From NCBI GenBank assembly GCA_016284045.1, contig JAEEOB010000171.1:1-54884 (forward strand): 54,884 nucleotides of DNA, written 5' to 3'. Positions 1 to 10,700 of this stretch are shown piece by piece. Position 1 is the stretch's first letter, and every line of letters starts with the position of its first letter. The position numbers were made by a program, and so were the translations under genes. A model generated the notes under the pieces. That model ran no database searches and was not told the origin of the DNA. It worked only from the letters and a program-made list of their open reading frames with translations. The stretch is from Bacteroidaceae bacterium. GTDB lineage: Bacteria > Bacteroidota > Bacteroidia > Bacteroidales > Bacteroidaceae.

Positions 1-2
1 TT

Positions 3-437
3 GCATGCAAAGATGATGACTCAAGTTCTGATGATAAAAACAACACAATTGTTGGTGTTTGGGTTAGTGATAAATTGCCATATTATGATGAAAATAAAGA
101 GGTCATCGGAGAAGCAGTAGCATATATGTGGTATCAGCAAAACGGCAATTTTATCGAAGCGGATTGCCTGAGAAGTTTTGAGACGGGACACGAATGGATA
201 GAACTGTCGGAAAACGGAAAATGGACCGTTGAAAAAGATATTGTCACTCAAACAACCAACTTCGGAGATGATGAAACCTTTGACACAGATGTGTTTAAGT
301 TCAACATTAAGGGTAATTCTTTATTTATGACTTATAATGTCGATGGAAAAGATGTCACCACAGAGTTAAAAAGGTCAACTGTCGAAGTAATACAAAACAT
401 CATAAACGAAAAAAAGAAACCAAAAGAGCAAGATTAA
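3..437 (+). CDS. Partial lipoprotein, start outside the window
   Basis: The reading frame is open from the first bases of the window, so the N-terminus lies upstream. The first visible codons read Ala-Cys-Lys-Asp-Asp-Asp-Ser-Ser-Ser, which is what a Bacteroidota lipoprotein looks like at and just after its lipidated cysteine; an acidic stretch after the Cys is typical of lipoproteins exported to the cell surface. The rest (about 140 residues) is rich in Thr, Asn and Lys and ends in a charged tail (EKKKPKEQD). The alternation of short hydrophobic and polar segments (VGVWVSD, FNIKGNSLFMTY) suggests a small beta-rich, lipocalin-like fold, but I do not recognise the family. A TTG at position 75 could be called as a start, but the open frame and the Cys motif before it argue against that. 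Confidence 0.7.
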   Translation, partial: ACKDDDSSSDDKNNTIVGVWVSDKLPYYDENKEVIGEAVAYMWYQQNGNFIEADCLRSFETGHEWIELSENGKWTVEKDIVTQTTNFGDDETFDTDVFKFNIKGNSLFMTYNVDGKDVTTELKRSTVEVIQNIINEKKKPKEQD

Positions 438-509
438 AGCAAAGAAGCAAGTGTCTTCGTATAATATCAATGATTATGTGTTAAATATGCGTCATCTTTT
501 TATTATGTA

Positions 510-604
510 ATTCAAGTTTCTGAAGTAAAAAAGGAAGTAAAAATGGGAGTTATAAAAGGGAGTTAACGAGCCTGAGGCTCGTGGACGAAAGTTCTTCCAA
601 TGAA
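510..604 (+). repeat. Dispersed element family B, copy 1
   Basis: The copy opens with the head ATTCAAGTTTCTGAAG, also found at 23449 and, altered, at 13972. It continues through GGGAGTTA repeats to a perfect 7-bp hairpin (ACGAGCC, loop TGA, GGCTCGT at 566-582) followed by GGACGAAAG. The same hairpin core recurs at 6567, 11808 and 23547. It fills most of the 207-bp spacer between two genes and has no coding potential that I can support. Confidence 0.75.
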
Positions 605-644
605 AATAAAAAGCAAAAATCACTTCAAATAAAATTTAGAAATC

Positions 645-1208
645 ATGAAAACAAATTTAATTATTACAACCATGGCACTTCTCACTATTTCGATAATGAA
701 TACGACATGTGCTCAAAACAACGATTTCGATATTAAAAAGTATCTCGAGCAAATGAACGAAACACCATCCGATCGGTATAATATCGGAGATGTAGTGCTA
801 ACGGAATACGCACTTATCGACATCGATGGTGACGGCATTCAAGAAGTGTGGGTTAGAGGTGAAAACAACTATCAGGCACTTTACACTGTGGAAGGCGATG
901 TGGTAAAAAAGATAGCCTATGCGGATGGTGCTACAGATTTGGTGTTTTACAAGAATGCTGTAGGGTATTCCGCCTATTATTCACCAGGAAGAGCATGCGA
1001 AGGGGCACAAATGGTCAAAAACAGTCATCTTGCCGATTCCTATGACTCCGAAATTGAGTTCGACACTTCATCCGAAGAACAGGATGTGATTTCCGAGAGC
1101 CATTGGATCAACGGAAAAGAGTCGACAAGCAAAGCTTGCGAAAAGTTTTTAAAACGCTTAGGCAAACCAGTAGAACCCCCTCAGCCAGCATGGTATGCTA
1201 TTAAATAA
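645..1208 (+). CDS. Secreted hypothetical protein with a Ca-binding-like loop
   Basis: A 187-residue protein with an N-terminal signal peptide (hydrophobic stretch at about residues 4-20, cleavage near the Cys-Ala-Gln at 22-24). The Cys could instead be a lipidation site, but the residues before it (NTT) fit a lipobox poorly. The mature part contains DIDGDGIQEV near residue 60, an Asp-rich loop of the kind seen in FG-GAP/VCBS or EF-hand-like calcium sites, followed by alternating beta-type segments (VWVRG, ALYTV). No enzyme motif is visible and I do not recognise the family. It stands alone, preceded by a family B repeat and followed by a strong shared terminator. Confidence 0.7.
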   Translation: MKTNLIITTMALLTISIMNTTCAQNNDFDIKKYLEQMNETPSDRYNIGDVVLTEYALIDIDGDGIQEVWVRGENNYQALYTVEGDVVKKIAYADGATDLVFYKNAVGYSAYYSPGRACEGAQMVKNSHLADSYDSEIEFDTSSEEQDVISESHWINGKESTSKACEKFLKRLGKPVEPPQPAWYAIK

Positions 1209-1250
1209 CCATCAATTTCACCTTTTCCATAATTTTGACTCATCCTCTGA

Positions 1251-1286
1251 ACATAAAAAAGGAGCCGGTTGGCTCCTTTTTTATGT
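1251..1286. terminator. Bidirectional terminator
   Basis: A perfect 16-bp stem with loop GGTT. The stem core is GGAGCC/GGCTCC flanked by A6 on the left and T6 on the right, so it reads as a Rho-independent terminator from both sides. It lies between convergent genes ending at 1208 (+) and 1308 (-). Confidence 0.9.
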
Positions 1287-1307
1287 TGTATATGTTTTTG
1301 GGGGAGA

Positions 1308-1823
1308 TTAATAGTACATCATGAAATAACGAACAGTCTGTCCGTTGAGTTTGTCGAGCACGTCTTTTGTGGTTTCAGCCTTAAGGGTGAGTTCGAATTC
1401 GTCTCCTGGCTGTGCTTTATTGAACTCTTCAAGATAGTTCTTGTCGTCTGCAATCTTGAATCTGATATTTTCCGACTTGTCACCATCTTTGTAACTCAAG
1501 TCTGCCTCAACGCCGGTAAGGTCTTCTTTTTCAAGCGGCTTATCTGTTTTCTTCAGTTTGAAAGGAAGAGTGACCACAGCTTTGTCTCCATTGAATTCCA
1601 CCTGAAGAGTCTCTTCTGCCTCATTTTCGGTGCTTTCAAAAGAAGCATAATTGGTACCAGTGGATCCACCATAGTTCTTTGTGATTTTGTAAACCTGTTC
1701 TGCTGTTTCACTTGCTTCGGTGGTTTCAGCATTGTTTTCACCTTTGTTTTCACTTTTGTTGCCACAAGCAACCATAGCAACTGCAGCGAGTGCTAAGAAT
1801 GCAAATTGAAAAAATTTCTTCAT
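1308..1823 (-). CDS. Small lipoprotein, function unknown
   Basis: 171 residues from ATG 1823 (MKKFFQF). The frame is open 18 codons further upstream, but the promoter -7 element at 1875-1882 would lie in that extension, so 1823 is the better start. A typical lipoprotein signal is present: charged start, alanine-rich hydrophobic core, and lipobox ending VAC at Cys20. The next 25 residues are a Glu/Asn/Thr-rich linker, then an alternating hydrophobic/charged domain (LQVEFNGDKAVVTLPFKL, ELTLKAETT) that looks like a beta-sandwich. No family recognised. It shares a bidirectional terminator with the upstream plus-strand gene. Confidence 0.75.
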   Translation of the reverse strand: MKKFFQFAFLALAAVAMVACGNKSENKGENNAETTEASETAEQVYKITKNYGGSTGTNYASFESTENEAEETLQVEFNGDKAVVTLPFKLKKTDKPLEKEDLTGVEADLSYKDGDKSENIRFKIADDKNYLEEFNKAQPGDEFELTLKAETTKDVLDKLNGQTVRYFMMYY

Positions 1824-1874
1824 GTTAACTACTTTTTTTATTGAAAAAATTGAAATAGAATTGTAATATTTATG

Positions 1875-1882
1875 CAAATTTA
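1875..1882 (-). promoter_or_regulatory. Bacteroidota -7 element (TAAATTTG)
   Basis: Minus-strand TAAATTTG matches the TAnnTTTG consensus of the Bacteroidota primary sigma factor. It lies 52 nt upstream of the lipoprotein start at 1823. No exact TTTG is found at the -33 position. Confidence 0.6.
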
Positions 1883-2009
1883 CGTTTTTTTTATTAAAAC
1901 AACGAATTATGCAATGAAAAAAAATCGTGCAGTAAAGAAGAAAAAAAATAAAATTGAAAAGAAAATAAAGATTTTTCTACACAATTACTTATAATTAGGG
2001 GATTTATTG

Positions 2010-2017
2010 TATCTTTG
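2010..2017 (+). promoter_or_regulatory. Bacteroidota -7 element (TATCTTTG) for ald
   Basis: TATCTTTG fits TAnnTTTG exactly and lies 28 nt upstream of the ald ATG at 2046, giving a short leader of about 20-25 nt. No clean -33 TTTG is visible. Confidence 0.65.
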
Positions 2018-2045
2018 TAACAGAAAACTATAAATAACGAGAAAA

Positions 2046-3149
2046 ATGAAAGTTGGAATTCCAAAAGAGATTAAAAACAACGAGAACCGTGTGGGAATGA
2101 CCCCTTCGGGCGTTGCAGAGCTGGTGGCACATGACCATCAGGTGTTTGTTCAGGTGAGCGCTGGCGAGAACAGCGGCTTTGCCGACAGTGAATATGAAAG
2201 TGCTGGTGCACAGCTGCTCCCCAAGATTGAAGACGTGTATCGTGAGAGCGATATGATTGTGAAGGTGAAGGAGCCTGTGGAGCCGGAGTATGAGCTGGTT
2301 CGTCCGGGTCAGCTGCTGTTCACTTATTTCCATTTCGCAAGCGACCGTCCGTTGCTTGACGCAATGCTGAAGAGTGGTGCCACTTGTCTGGCTTACGAAA
2401 CGGTTCAGCTTCCTAACCGCACATTGCCGTTACTACAGCCTATGAGCGAGGTCGCCGGCCGCATGGCTGTATTGAACGGCGCTTTCTATCTTCAGAAGAC
2501 ACAGGGCGGCAAAGGCAAGCTGATAAGCGGTGTGCCCGGTGTGAAGCCCACGAAAGTCCTGGTGCTCGGTGGCGGCATTGTAGGTGAGGCAGCCGCGAAG
2601 ATGGCAGCCGGCATGGGAGCCGAGGTTATCATCACGGACATATCCCTACCCCGTCTGCGTCAGCTGTCGATGGAGTTGCCTGCCAATGTCCATACGCTTT
2701 ACTCATCAGAGCACAACATCCGCAAAGAGCTGCACGACGTGGATATCGTCATCGGATCTGTGCTGGTTCCCGGCGACAAGACACCTCATCTGATTACAAA
2801 GGACATGCTGAAACTGATGGAGCCCGGCACTGTGCTGGTAGATGTGGCAATAGACCAGGGCGGCTGTTTCGAGACCTCCCGTCCGACCACACACAGTGAG
2901 CCTGTTTATAGCATCGACGGCATTATCCATTATTGTGTGGCTAATATCCCGGGTGCGGTAGCCAACACTTCTACTCTCGCTCTGACGAACGCCACTCAGC
3001 GTTATGCCCTCGCATTGGCAGACAAAGGCTGGAAGCAAGCATGTCAGGACGATCCTTCTCTGGCGAAAGGACTGAATGTGGTTGATGGAAAAATCACGTA
3101 CAAGGCTGTAGCTGATGTGTTCGGGCTGGAATATGATTGTTGTTTTTAG
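2046..3149 (+). CDS. ald: Alanine dehydrogenase
   Basis: Catalyses NAD-dependent, reversible deamination of L-alanine to pyruvate and ammonia in the cytoplasm. The 367 residues match the family's usual length of about 370. The N-terminal catalytic domain begins MKVGIPKEIKNNENRV; the conserved catalytic Lys75 (VKVKEP) and His96 (LFTYFHFA) are both in place. The Rossmann NAD site reads VLVLGGGIVG at residues 171-180, followed by the acidic residue of ITD for the ribose. HYCVANIPGAVANTSTLALT is the conserved C-terminal signature. It is a single-gene unit with its own promoter and a terminator at 3247. It probably links amino-acid catabolism to nitrogen assimilation. Confidence 0.95.
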   Translation: MKVGIPKEIKNNENRVGMTPSGVAELVAHDHQVFVQVSAGENSGFADSEYESAGAQLLPKIEDVYRESDMIVKVKEPVEPEYELVRPGQLLFTYFHFASDRPLLDAMLKSGATCLAYETVQLPNRTLPLLQPMSEVAGRMAVLNGAFYLQKTQGGKGKLISGVPGVKPTKVLVLGGGIVGEAAAKMAAGMGAEVIITDISLPRLRQLSMELPANVHTLYSSEHNIRKELHDVDIVIGSVLVPGDKTPHLITKDMLKLMEPGTVLVDVAIDQGGCFETSRPTTHSEPVYSIDGIIHYCVANIPGAVANTSTLALTNATQRYALALADKGWKQACQDDPSLAKGLNVVDGKITYKAVADVFGLEYDCCF

Positions 3150-3153
3150 TTTA

Positions 3154-3230
3154 TCCAGGAAATTCCAGGAGCTCTAGGAACTCCAGGAGCTCTAGGTAAT
3201 TCTAGGATACTCTAGGAAACTTTAGGGATT
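3154..3230. repeat. Degenerate 9-10 bp tandem array
   Basis: About eight units of TCCAGGA/TCTAGGA separated by 2-3 nt, directly after the ald stop codon. This unit is seen nowhere else in the window. It is one of the spacer-specific arrays described in the findings. Confidence 0.8.
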
Positions 3231-3246
3231 AGGAGGTAAGTACAAT

Positions 3247-3285
3247 AAAGGCGGCTATGGAAGCCGCCTTTGTTGCATTTTTATT
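3247..3285 (+). terminator. Terminator after ald
   Basis: 10-bp perfect stem AAAGGCGGCT / AGCCGCCTTT with a 5-nt loop, followed by a T-rich run. Placed between ald (+) and the convergent beta-galactosidase (-). Confidence 0.85.
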
Positions 3286-3333
3286 TTAATATTGAATTTT
3301 AAAGCAATGATTGTGCGTAGTGCCTATATGAGG

Positions 3334-6605
<3,272 letters not shown>

Positions 6606-6627
6606 GGCAAATCCATTCGCGTCTTTG

Positions 6628-6658
6628 CAAAGTTAGCAAAAAAAACTGAATCGACAAA
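6628..6658 (-). promoter_or_regulatory. Promoter of the GH2 beta-galactosidase
   Basis: Minus-strand TTTG (6658-6655), a 19-nt spacer, then TAACTTTG (6635-6628): an exact match to the Bacteroidota -33/-7 consensus. The predicted transcript would start near 6622, giving a leader of about 100 nt that contains family B copy 2. Confidence 0.8.
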
Positions 6659-6660
6659 TT

Positions 6661-6695
6661 ATAGTTGTTAGTTTTTAGTTGTTATTTATTAGTAG
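6661..6695. repeat. Heptamer array (TTAGTTG type)
   Basis: Five exact 7-nt steps: ATAGTTG, TTAGTTT, TTAGTTG, TTATTTA, TTAGTAG. It lies just upstream of the beta-galactosidase promoter and 20 nt before family A copy 1. Confidence 0.8.
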
Positions 6696-6714
6696 CCATA
6701 CGGTTGGTTTTATT

Positions 6715-6795
6715 CAAGCGTCTTCGGGCATCGAGCCCTCGACGCTTGACACGGACGGGACGTCCATGCCCCCAGCCGATGTCCTATCGTGGGGT
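6715..6795 (+). repeat. Dispersed structured element family A, copy 1
   Basis: Opens with an 8-bp stem CAAGCGTC/GACGCTTG enclosing a second stem GGGC/GCCC, then a short hairpin GGACG-GGA-CGTCC, then the invariant CATGCCCCCAGC and GATGTCC. Other copies are at 12664, 31480 and 51889. The minus strand carries a 17-codon frame (6767 to 6714). It lies about 80 nt downstream of the PBP2 stop codon and upstream of the beta-galactosidase promoter. Confidence 0.85.
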
Positions 6796-6872
6796 GATTG
6801 GGCAAATGGGTTTAATGGGCGATTTCAGGATTTCCTGGCTCCATCAAAAACCGGGGATTAAAGAGCAGATTT

Positions 6873-9134
6873 TTATTGTTCGATTTTCTTTTTCATCTGT
6901 CTGATGAGCCAATCGGTTTTGATTGCCTCGTCAAGAGCTTTCTTCTGTTTTTTCTTATAAAATCTGCGTTTTCTCTCTTTCAGCTCATCCTCGTTTCTTC
7001 TTATTTCTGCCGCTTTCTGCCTAGCCACTTCCGCCTTCTGCCTGATTTCCATCTTTTCCTTAGCCTCTTCTTCTTTCCTTCTCATTTCCTCTTCATGTTT
7101 CTTCTCTAATGCCTCTATTGCTTTTTTCTTCCGTTCCTTGCTCTCCTCTCCTGCTTTTCTTATTTCTTTGTTGATAGAGTCCAGCGCGTGTGTGCTGAAT
7201 CGATGGAACACACTGATTCTTTCTTCGTTAACGGAATCTTTACTGATGACTTTCTTTAGCTGTTCTTTTTTCTTAATCTTCTTGTCCGTATCTTCATCAT
7301 AGTTAATTTTCTTATGTTCAAACTTATCCGCCTTACTCTCAGCCGCCGGTGAGAGCTTTCCCCTGAGATACTGTTCAATCATCAGCGCACCGATAGGTAC
7401 TCCATAGGTAGCTCCCCACTCTCCGTTCTCCACATAGACGCAGATGGCGATTTTTGGGTCGGACTGAGGTGCAAATCCCATGAAAGCAGAGTGGTCTTTT
7501 CCATGAGGATTCTGCGCTGTACCCGTCTTACCACACACCTCATACCCTGGTATGTTAGCTCCAGTACATGTTCCTTTTAGCACAGCCCCTCTCATCCCGT
7601 TAATCACATAATCATAGTAATAAGGGCTGATTCCAGTTGAATGAAAGGTAGTAAGCGAGTCAGCCACCTTTCCGTTCTGAATCTTATGCACGACATGTGG
7701 AATCTTATATTTCCCCCTATTGGCAATAGTCGCACAGAGGTTAGCGATCTGCAGTGGTGTCGCCAGCACTTCTCCCTGTCCGATAGAAATAGAGATGACA
7801 GACAGAGCGTTCCAGTTTCCTTTATACGCTTCATCGTAGTACTGTGCATTGGGAATGAGTCCCCTGTGTTCACTTGGCAAATCGATTCCAAGCTTGTATC
7901 CGAATCCCATCTTGACCATATAATTCTTCCATTTAGTCATGGCCTCATGCAAGGTCTTATACTGGTTCCGGTTGTTGAACATGTGGTATAATCCCCAGCA
8001 GAAATATCCGTTACATGATGTAGCGATAGCATTGATGAGGTCGATAGGTGTCTGATGAGTGTGACACCCCACTTTCATCCCCTTCACTTTGAATCCTCTC
8101 GTACAAGGATAGTATGTGTTTGGAGTGATGATGTGTTCCTGCAAGAATGTAAGCGCCTGTGTAGGCTTGAAAGTAGATCCAGGAGGATAAGCTCCAAGCA
8201 CAGCCCTGTTGATCAACGGATTGTCTTTATCCTTGATCAGTTCAGACATATAAATCCCCCTTTCTTTTCCTTCAAGTCTTCTTGGATCGTAAGTTGGTGC
8301 GGAAACCATACATAGAATTTCTCCTGTTTTCGGCTCGATAGCCACAATGGCACCTTTTTTCCCTTTCATCAGCCTTTCTCCGAGAGCCTGCAAATTCTCA
8401 TCAATACCGAGTGTGATGTCTTTTCCGGGTTTTGGCATCACATCCTCTTCCCCATCCTTATAATGACCATGGACGAGTCCTGTCGCATCTCGCAACAGAA
8501 TCTGCACACCCTTTTCTCCTCTGAGTTCCTTCTCATAAGAGCGCTCCACTCCCTGACTTCCAATAAAGTCTCCCGGCTTATAATAATCATCGTGTTCTAT
8601 ATCATCTTTGTTAACCTCTCCTACATCTCCAAGCACATGAGCGAGCAATGGAGTTGCATATTTTCTGATAGCCCTTTTTCTGATGGAGAACCCCGGATAT
8701 CTGATAAGTTTCTCCTGAATAACAGAAAATTCATTTTCAGAAAGTTGTCCGACAAAAAGTTGTGGCCTTACAGCAGTAAATCCAGGATTCTTGGCTGGGT
8801 CTTTGATATCCTTCATCCTTTGAATGAACATATCCTTAGTAATCCCTATAAACTTGCAGAACTCGAGCGTGTCAAGATTCTTCATTTCCCTGGTAGTGAC
8901 CATAATATCAAACGCAGTCTGGTTATAGACAAGACTTTCCCCGTTTCTGTCGAAAATATTTCCTCTTGATGGGAAAATGACACTTCTGTAATATGCATTG
9001 CTGTCTGCTTTAGTCTTGTAGTCGCTGCTAATCAGTTGTAGCGCAGCCAGTCTCCATATATAAGCAATGACTACCACCAGAATGATTCCTCCAATAACAA
9101 ATCTGCGGTTTTCCAGAATAGTACCTCTTTCCAT
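6873..9134 (-). CDS. mrdA: Penicillin-binding protein 2, elongation transpeptidase, with a long charged tail
   Basis: Monofunctional D,D-transpeptidase that cross-links side-wall peptidoglycan with the MreBCD-RodA machinery. One membrane anchor lies near residues 12-35 (RRFVIGGIILVVVIAYIW), then the pedestal domain, then the transpeptidase with SxxK Ser320 (PGSTFKP), SCN at about 373 and KTGT at about 536. I chose ATG 9134, one base after the mreD stop codon, because it puts about eight residues before the anchor, as in relatives; ATG 9146 (overlapping mreD) is possible. After the catalytic domain ends near residue 600, about 150 residues of Lys/Glu/Arg-rich sequence follow, predicted to be a long coiled coil, well beyond the usual end of PBP2. 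No rodA follows it. Confidence 0.93.
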   Translation of the reverse strand: MERGTILENRRFVIGGIILVVVIAYIWRLAALQLISSDYKTKADSNAYYRSVIFPSRGNIFDRNGESLVYNQTAFDIMVTTREMKNLDTLEFCKFIGITKDMFIQRMKDIKDPAKNPGFTAVRPQLFVGQLSENEFSVIQEKLIRYPGFSIRKRAIRKYATPLLAHVLGDVGEVNKDDIEHDDYYKPGDFIGSQGVERSYEKELRGEKGVQILLRDATGLVHGHYKDGEEDVMPKPGKDITLGIDENLQALGERLMKGKKGAIVAIEPKTGEILCMVSAPTYDPRRLEGKERGIYMSELIKDKDNPLINRAVLGAYPPGSTFKPTQALTFLQEHIITPNTYYPCTRGFKVKGMKVGCHTHQTPIDLINAIATSCNGYFCWGLYHMFNNRNQYKTLHEAMTKWKNYMVKMGFGYKLGIDLPSEHRGLIPNAQYYDEAYKGNWNALSVISISIGQGEVLATPLQIANLCATIANRGKYKIPHVVHKIQNGKVADSLTTFHSTGISPYYYDYVINGMRGAVLKGTCTGANIPGYEVCGKTGTAQNPHGKDHSAFMGFAPQSDPKIAICVYVENGEWGATYGVPIGALMIEQYLRGKLSPAAESKADKFEHKKINYDEDTDKKIKKKEQLKKVISKDSVNEERISVFHRFSTHALDSINKEIRKAGEESKERKKKAIEALEKKHEEEMRRKEEEAKEKMEIRQKAEVARQKAAEIRRNEDELKERKRRFYKKKQKKALDEAIKTDWLIRQMKKKIEQ

Positions 9135-9135
9135 A

Positions 9136-9651
9136 CTAATCCACATTTTTGTCTTTAGGCATTACGACATCTGCGAGCAAAATAAAAAGAACCGAGAGAA
9201 CCGTGCTGACAAATGTTCCTGTAAACAAAATATTCGGATGCCTGAAGGAGAAATCCTCAAGCAGATAGAATGTGAAATGGAAAATCAGCATAGTTGCGAC
9301 CACATAATAGATATATCTGTCGAATCCAAGTGTCTTGAATGATGGTACCAGCATATCGACAGACTCAGTGGGAGAGAAAAGATTGAGTAGAAAAGGCTGG
9401 AGCATCCCTAAAAGGGTGCATGCAGCCATACCTTTTCCCATGGTATTAGAAAAAATATCAAAAATCAGTCCGATGATAAATCCCCAAATCAGCAGGCTTT
9501 CACGAGATGATCCTCTGTGGAATTTCATAGTGAGGTAAGCCAACAGTACAGGCGGTGCGTATCCGAATGTTTGGATGTTATTGCAAATAAGGATTTGCAC
9601 GATAAGGATAAGCAACATCCTGATGATTCTATGTTTTATCGTATCGTTCAT
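9136..9651 (-). CDS. mreD: Rod shape-determining protein MreD
   Basis: 171-residue inner-membrane protein with five or six hydrophobic segments (for example MLLILIVQILI, LLIWGFIIGLIFDIF, YIYYVVATMLIFHFTFYLL, VLFILLADVV). The motif GFIIGLIFDIFSNTMGKG corresponds to the conserved small-residue/Asp segment of MreD. It bridges MreC to the elongation machinery. Three bases separate it from the mreC stop and one base from the PBP2 start, so the genes are tightly coupled in translation. Sequence is weakly conserved in this family, so position between mreC and PBP2 is the main support. Confidence 0.9.
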   Translation of the reverse strand: MNDTIKHRIIRMLLILIVQILICNNIQTFGYAPPVLLAYLTMKFHRGSSRESLLIWGFIIGLIFDIFSNTMGKGMAACTLLGMLQPFLLNLFSPTESVDMLVPSFKTLGFDRYIYYVVATMLIFHFTFYLLEDFSFRHPNILFTGTFVSTVLSVLFILLADVVMPKDKNVD

Positions 9652-9654
9652 CTG

Positions 9655-10515
9655 TTATTTGTCTTTGAGCAAAGAACCGACTCTTTTTTCAAGGAATTTC
9701 CTTTCAAATCGTGTATATCCTGAAATCACCGACACATTTCTCAGCCTGGCGAAATCCGTGTGCAACTTAACTGTCAGGGAATAAGACAGTCCGTCTGACG
9801 AATCGTCCACTTTGGTTACAGTTCCAACCGGTATGTTTGCAGGGAAGATGTCTGAGAATCCGTTGGTCTCGACTTCCAATCCCTCTTTTACGACCTCATG
9901 TCTAGGAATGTCATTGAGATAAGAAAACTGTGGACTCCCCAACTGCCATTGAAGAGTTCCGAACACCCTTGCAGAGTCAATATCGACTTTACAGCTGACA
10001 ATAGACTTCTCGTTGATTAATGGTACAACCACAGCATAATTCAAGGAAGTCTTATATACAACTCCTACTACTCCAGATGAGCATACAACACCCGCAGACT
10101 CCCTGACTCCGTCAATTTCTCCTCTGTCGATTGTTATGAGGTTGTTAGATCTGTTGAGTGTGGAGTTGATTACATGGGCACTAATAAAATTGTAACTTCT
10201 GAGATTTCTATTTTTTTCAGTAAGGATATCAATCGTATTATCCTCCTCCTTCATTCCAGACCTGAGGTCGTTGAGCCGTTTTCTGAGCATTTCGTTCTCA
10301 TGCTCCAACCTTTCATTCTCAGCTTGCATATCGAAAAAAGATGACACACCGCTTGTCAGGCTGTACCATGCACCTGCCACGGTGTTTGCCGTGGTGAAAT
10401 AGACACTTCCCTGATATCTGTTGAACTTTACCAGTGTGATCAAACTTACAATCTCTAGAACCACAAAAATCAGCCAACAGCGGTATTTGAAATACAGTTC
10501 GATGAGATATCTCAT
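9655..10515 (-). CDS. mreC: Rod shape-determining protein MreC
   Basis: 286 residues; one N-terminal membrane anchor (WLIFVVLEIVSLITLVKF), then a coiled coil (about 65-105: AENERLEHENEMLRKRLNDL), then the two beta-barrel domains of MreC with the characteristic SAHVINSTLNRSNNLITID and GVRESAGVVCSSGVVGVV segments. It is periplasmic and scaffolds PBP2 and MreD in the elongasome. It lies 185 nt after mreB, an unusually wide gap for this operon, with two small hairpins in it. Confidence 0.94.
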   Translation of the reverse strand: MRYLIELYFKYRCWLIFVVLEIVSLITLVKFNRYQGSVYFTTANTVAGAWYSLTSGVSSFFDMQAENERLEHENEMLRKRLNDLRSGMKEEDNTIDILTEKNRNLRSYNFISAHVINSTLNRSNNLITIDRGEIDGVRESAGVVCSSGVVGVVYKTSLNYAVVVPLINEKSIVSCKVDIDSARVFGTLQWQLGSPQFSYLNDIPRHEVVKEGLEVETNGFSDIFPANIPVGTVTKVDDSSDGLSYSLTVKLHTDFARLRNVSVISGYTRFERKFLEKRVGSLLKDK

Positions 10516-10700
10516 ATTAGAATAATCCGTTTAGTAATCGTAAAAAAGATGATTGCTACGATTCAAAAAAATGAGTGAAGACCATGAGGAGATACATATA
10601 ACAGTTAACGGAACCGGCTTTCGCCGTTCAGTACACACAGGTCTTTCTCTTTTGTCCTTAGCCGCTCATTAAGAGAGCCTTTGTTCTATAAAGAACAGTC
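10516..10700 (-). promoter_or_regulatory. mreB-mreC spacer with two hairpins
   Basis: On the minus strand, just after the mreB stop, GTTCT-TTAT-AGAAC forms a 5-bp hairpin. Further on, CGGC-GAAA-GCCG forms a GNRA-tetraloop hairpin nested in AACGG/CCGTT. There is no T-run after either and no TAnnTTTG element that I can see, so this is neither an obvious terminator nor a promoter. It may stabilise or tune the mreB versus mreC ratio. Confidence 0.35.

Noticed and set aside
510..604. Family B as an insertion sequence end
   Set aside because: No transposase, no target-site duplication visible, and the copies differ in modular composition; only a non-autonomous repeat can be claimed.
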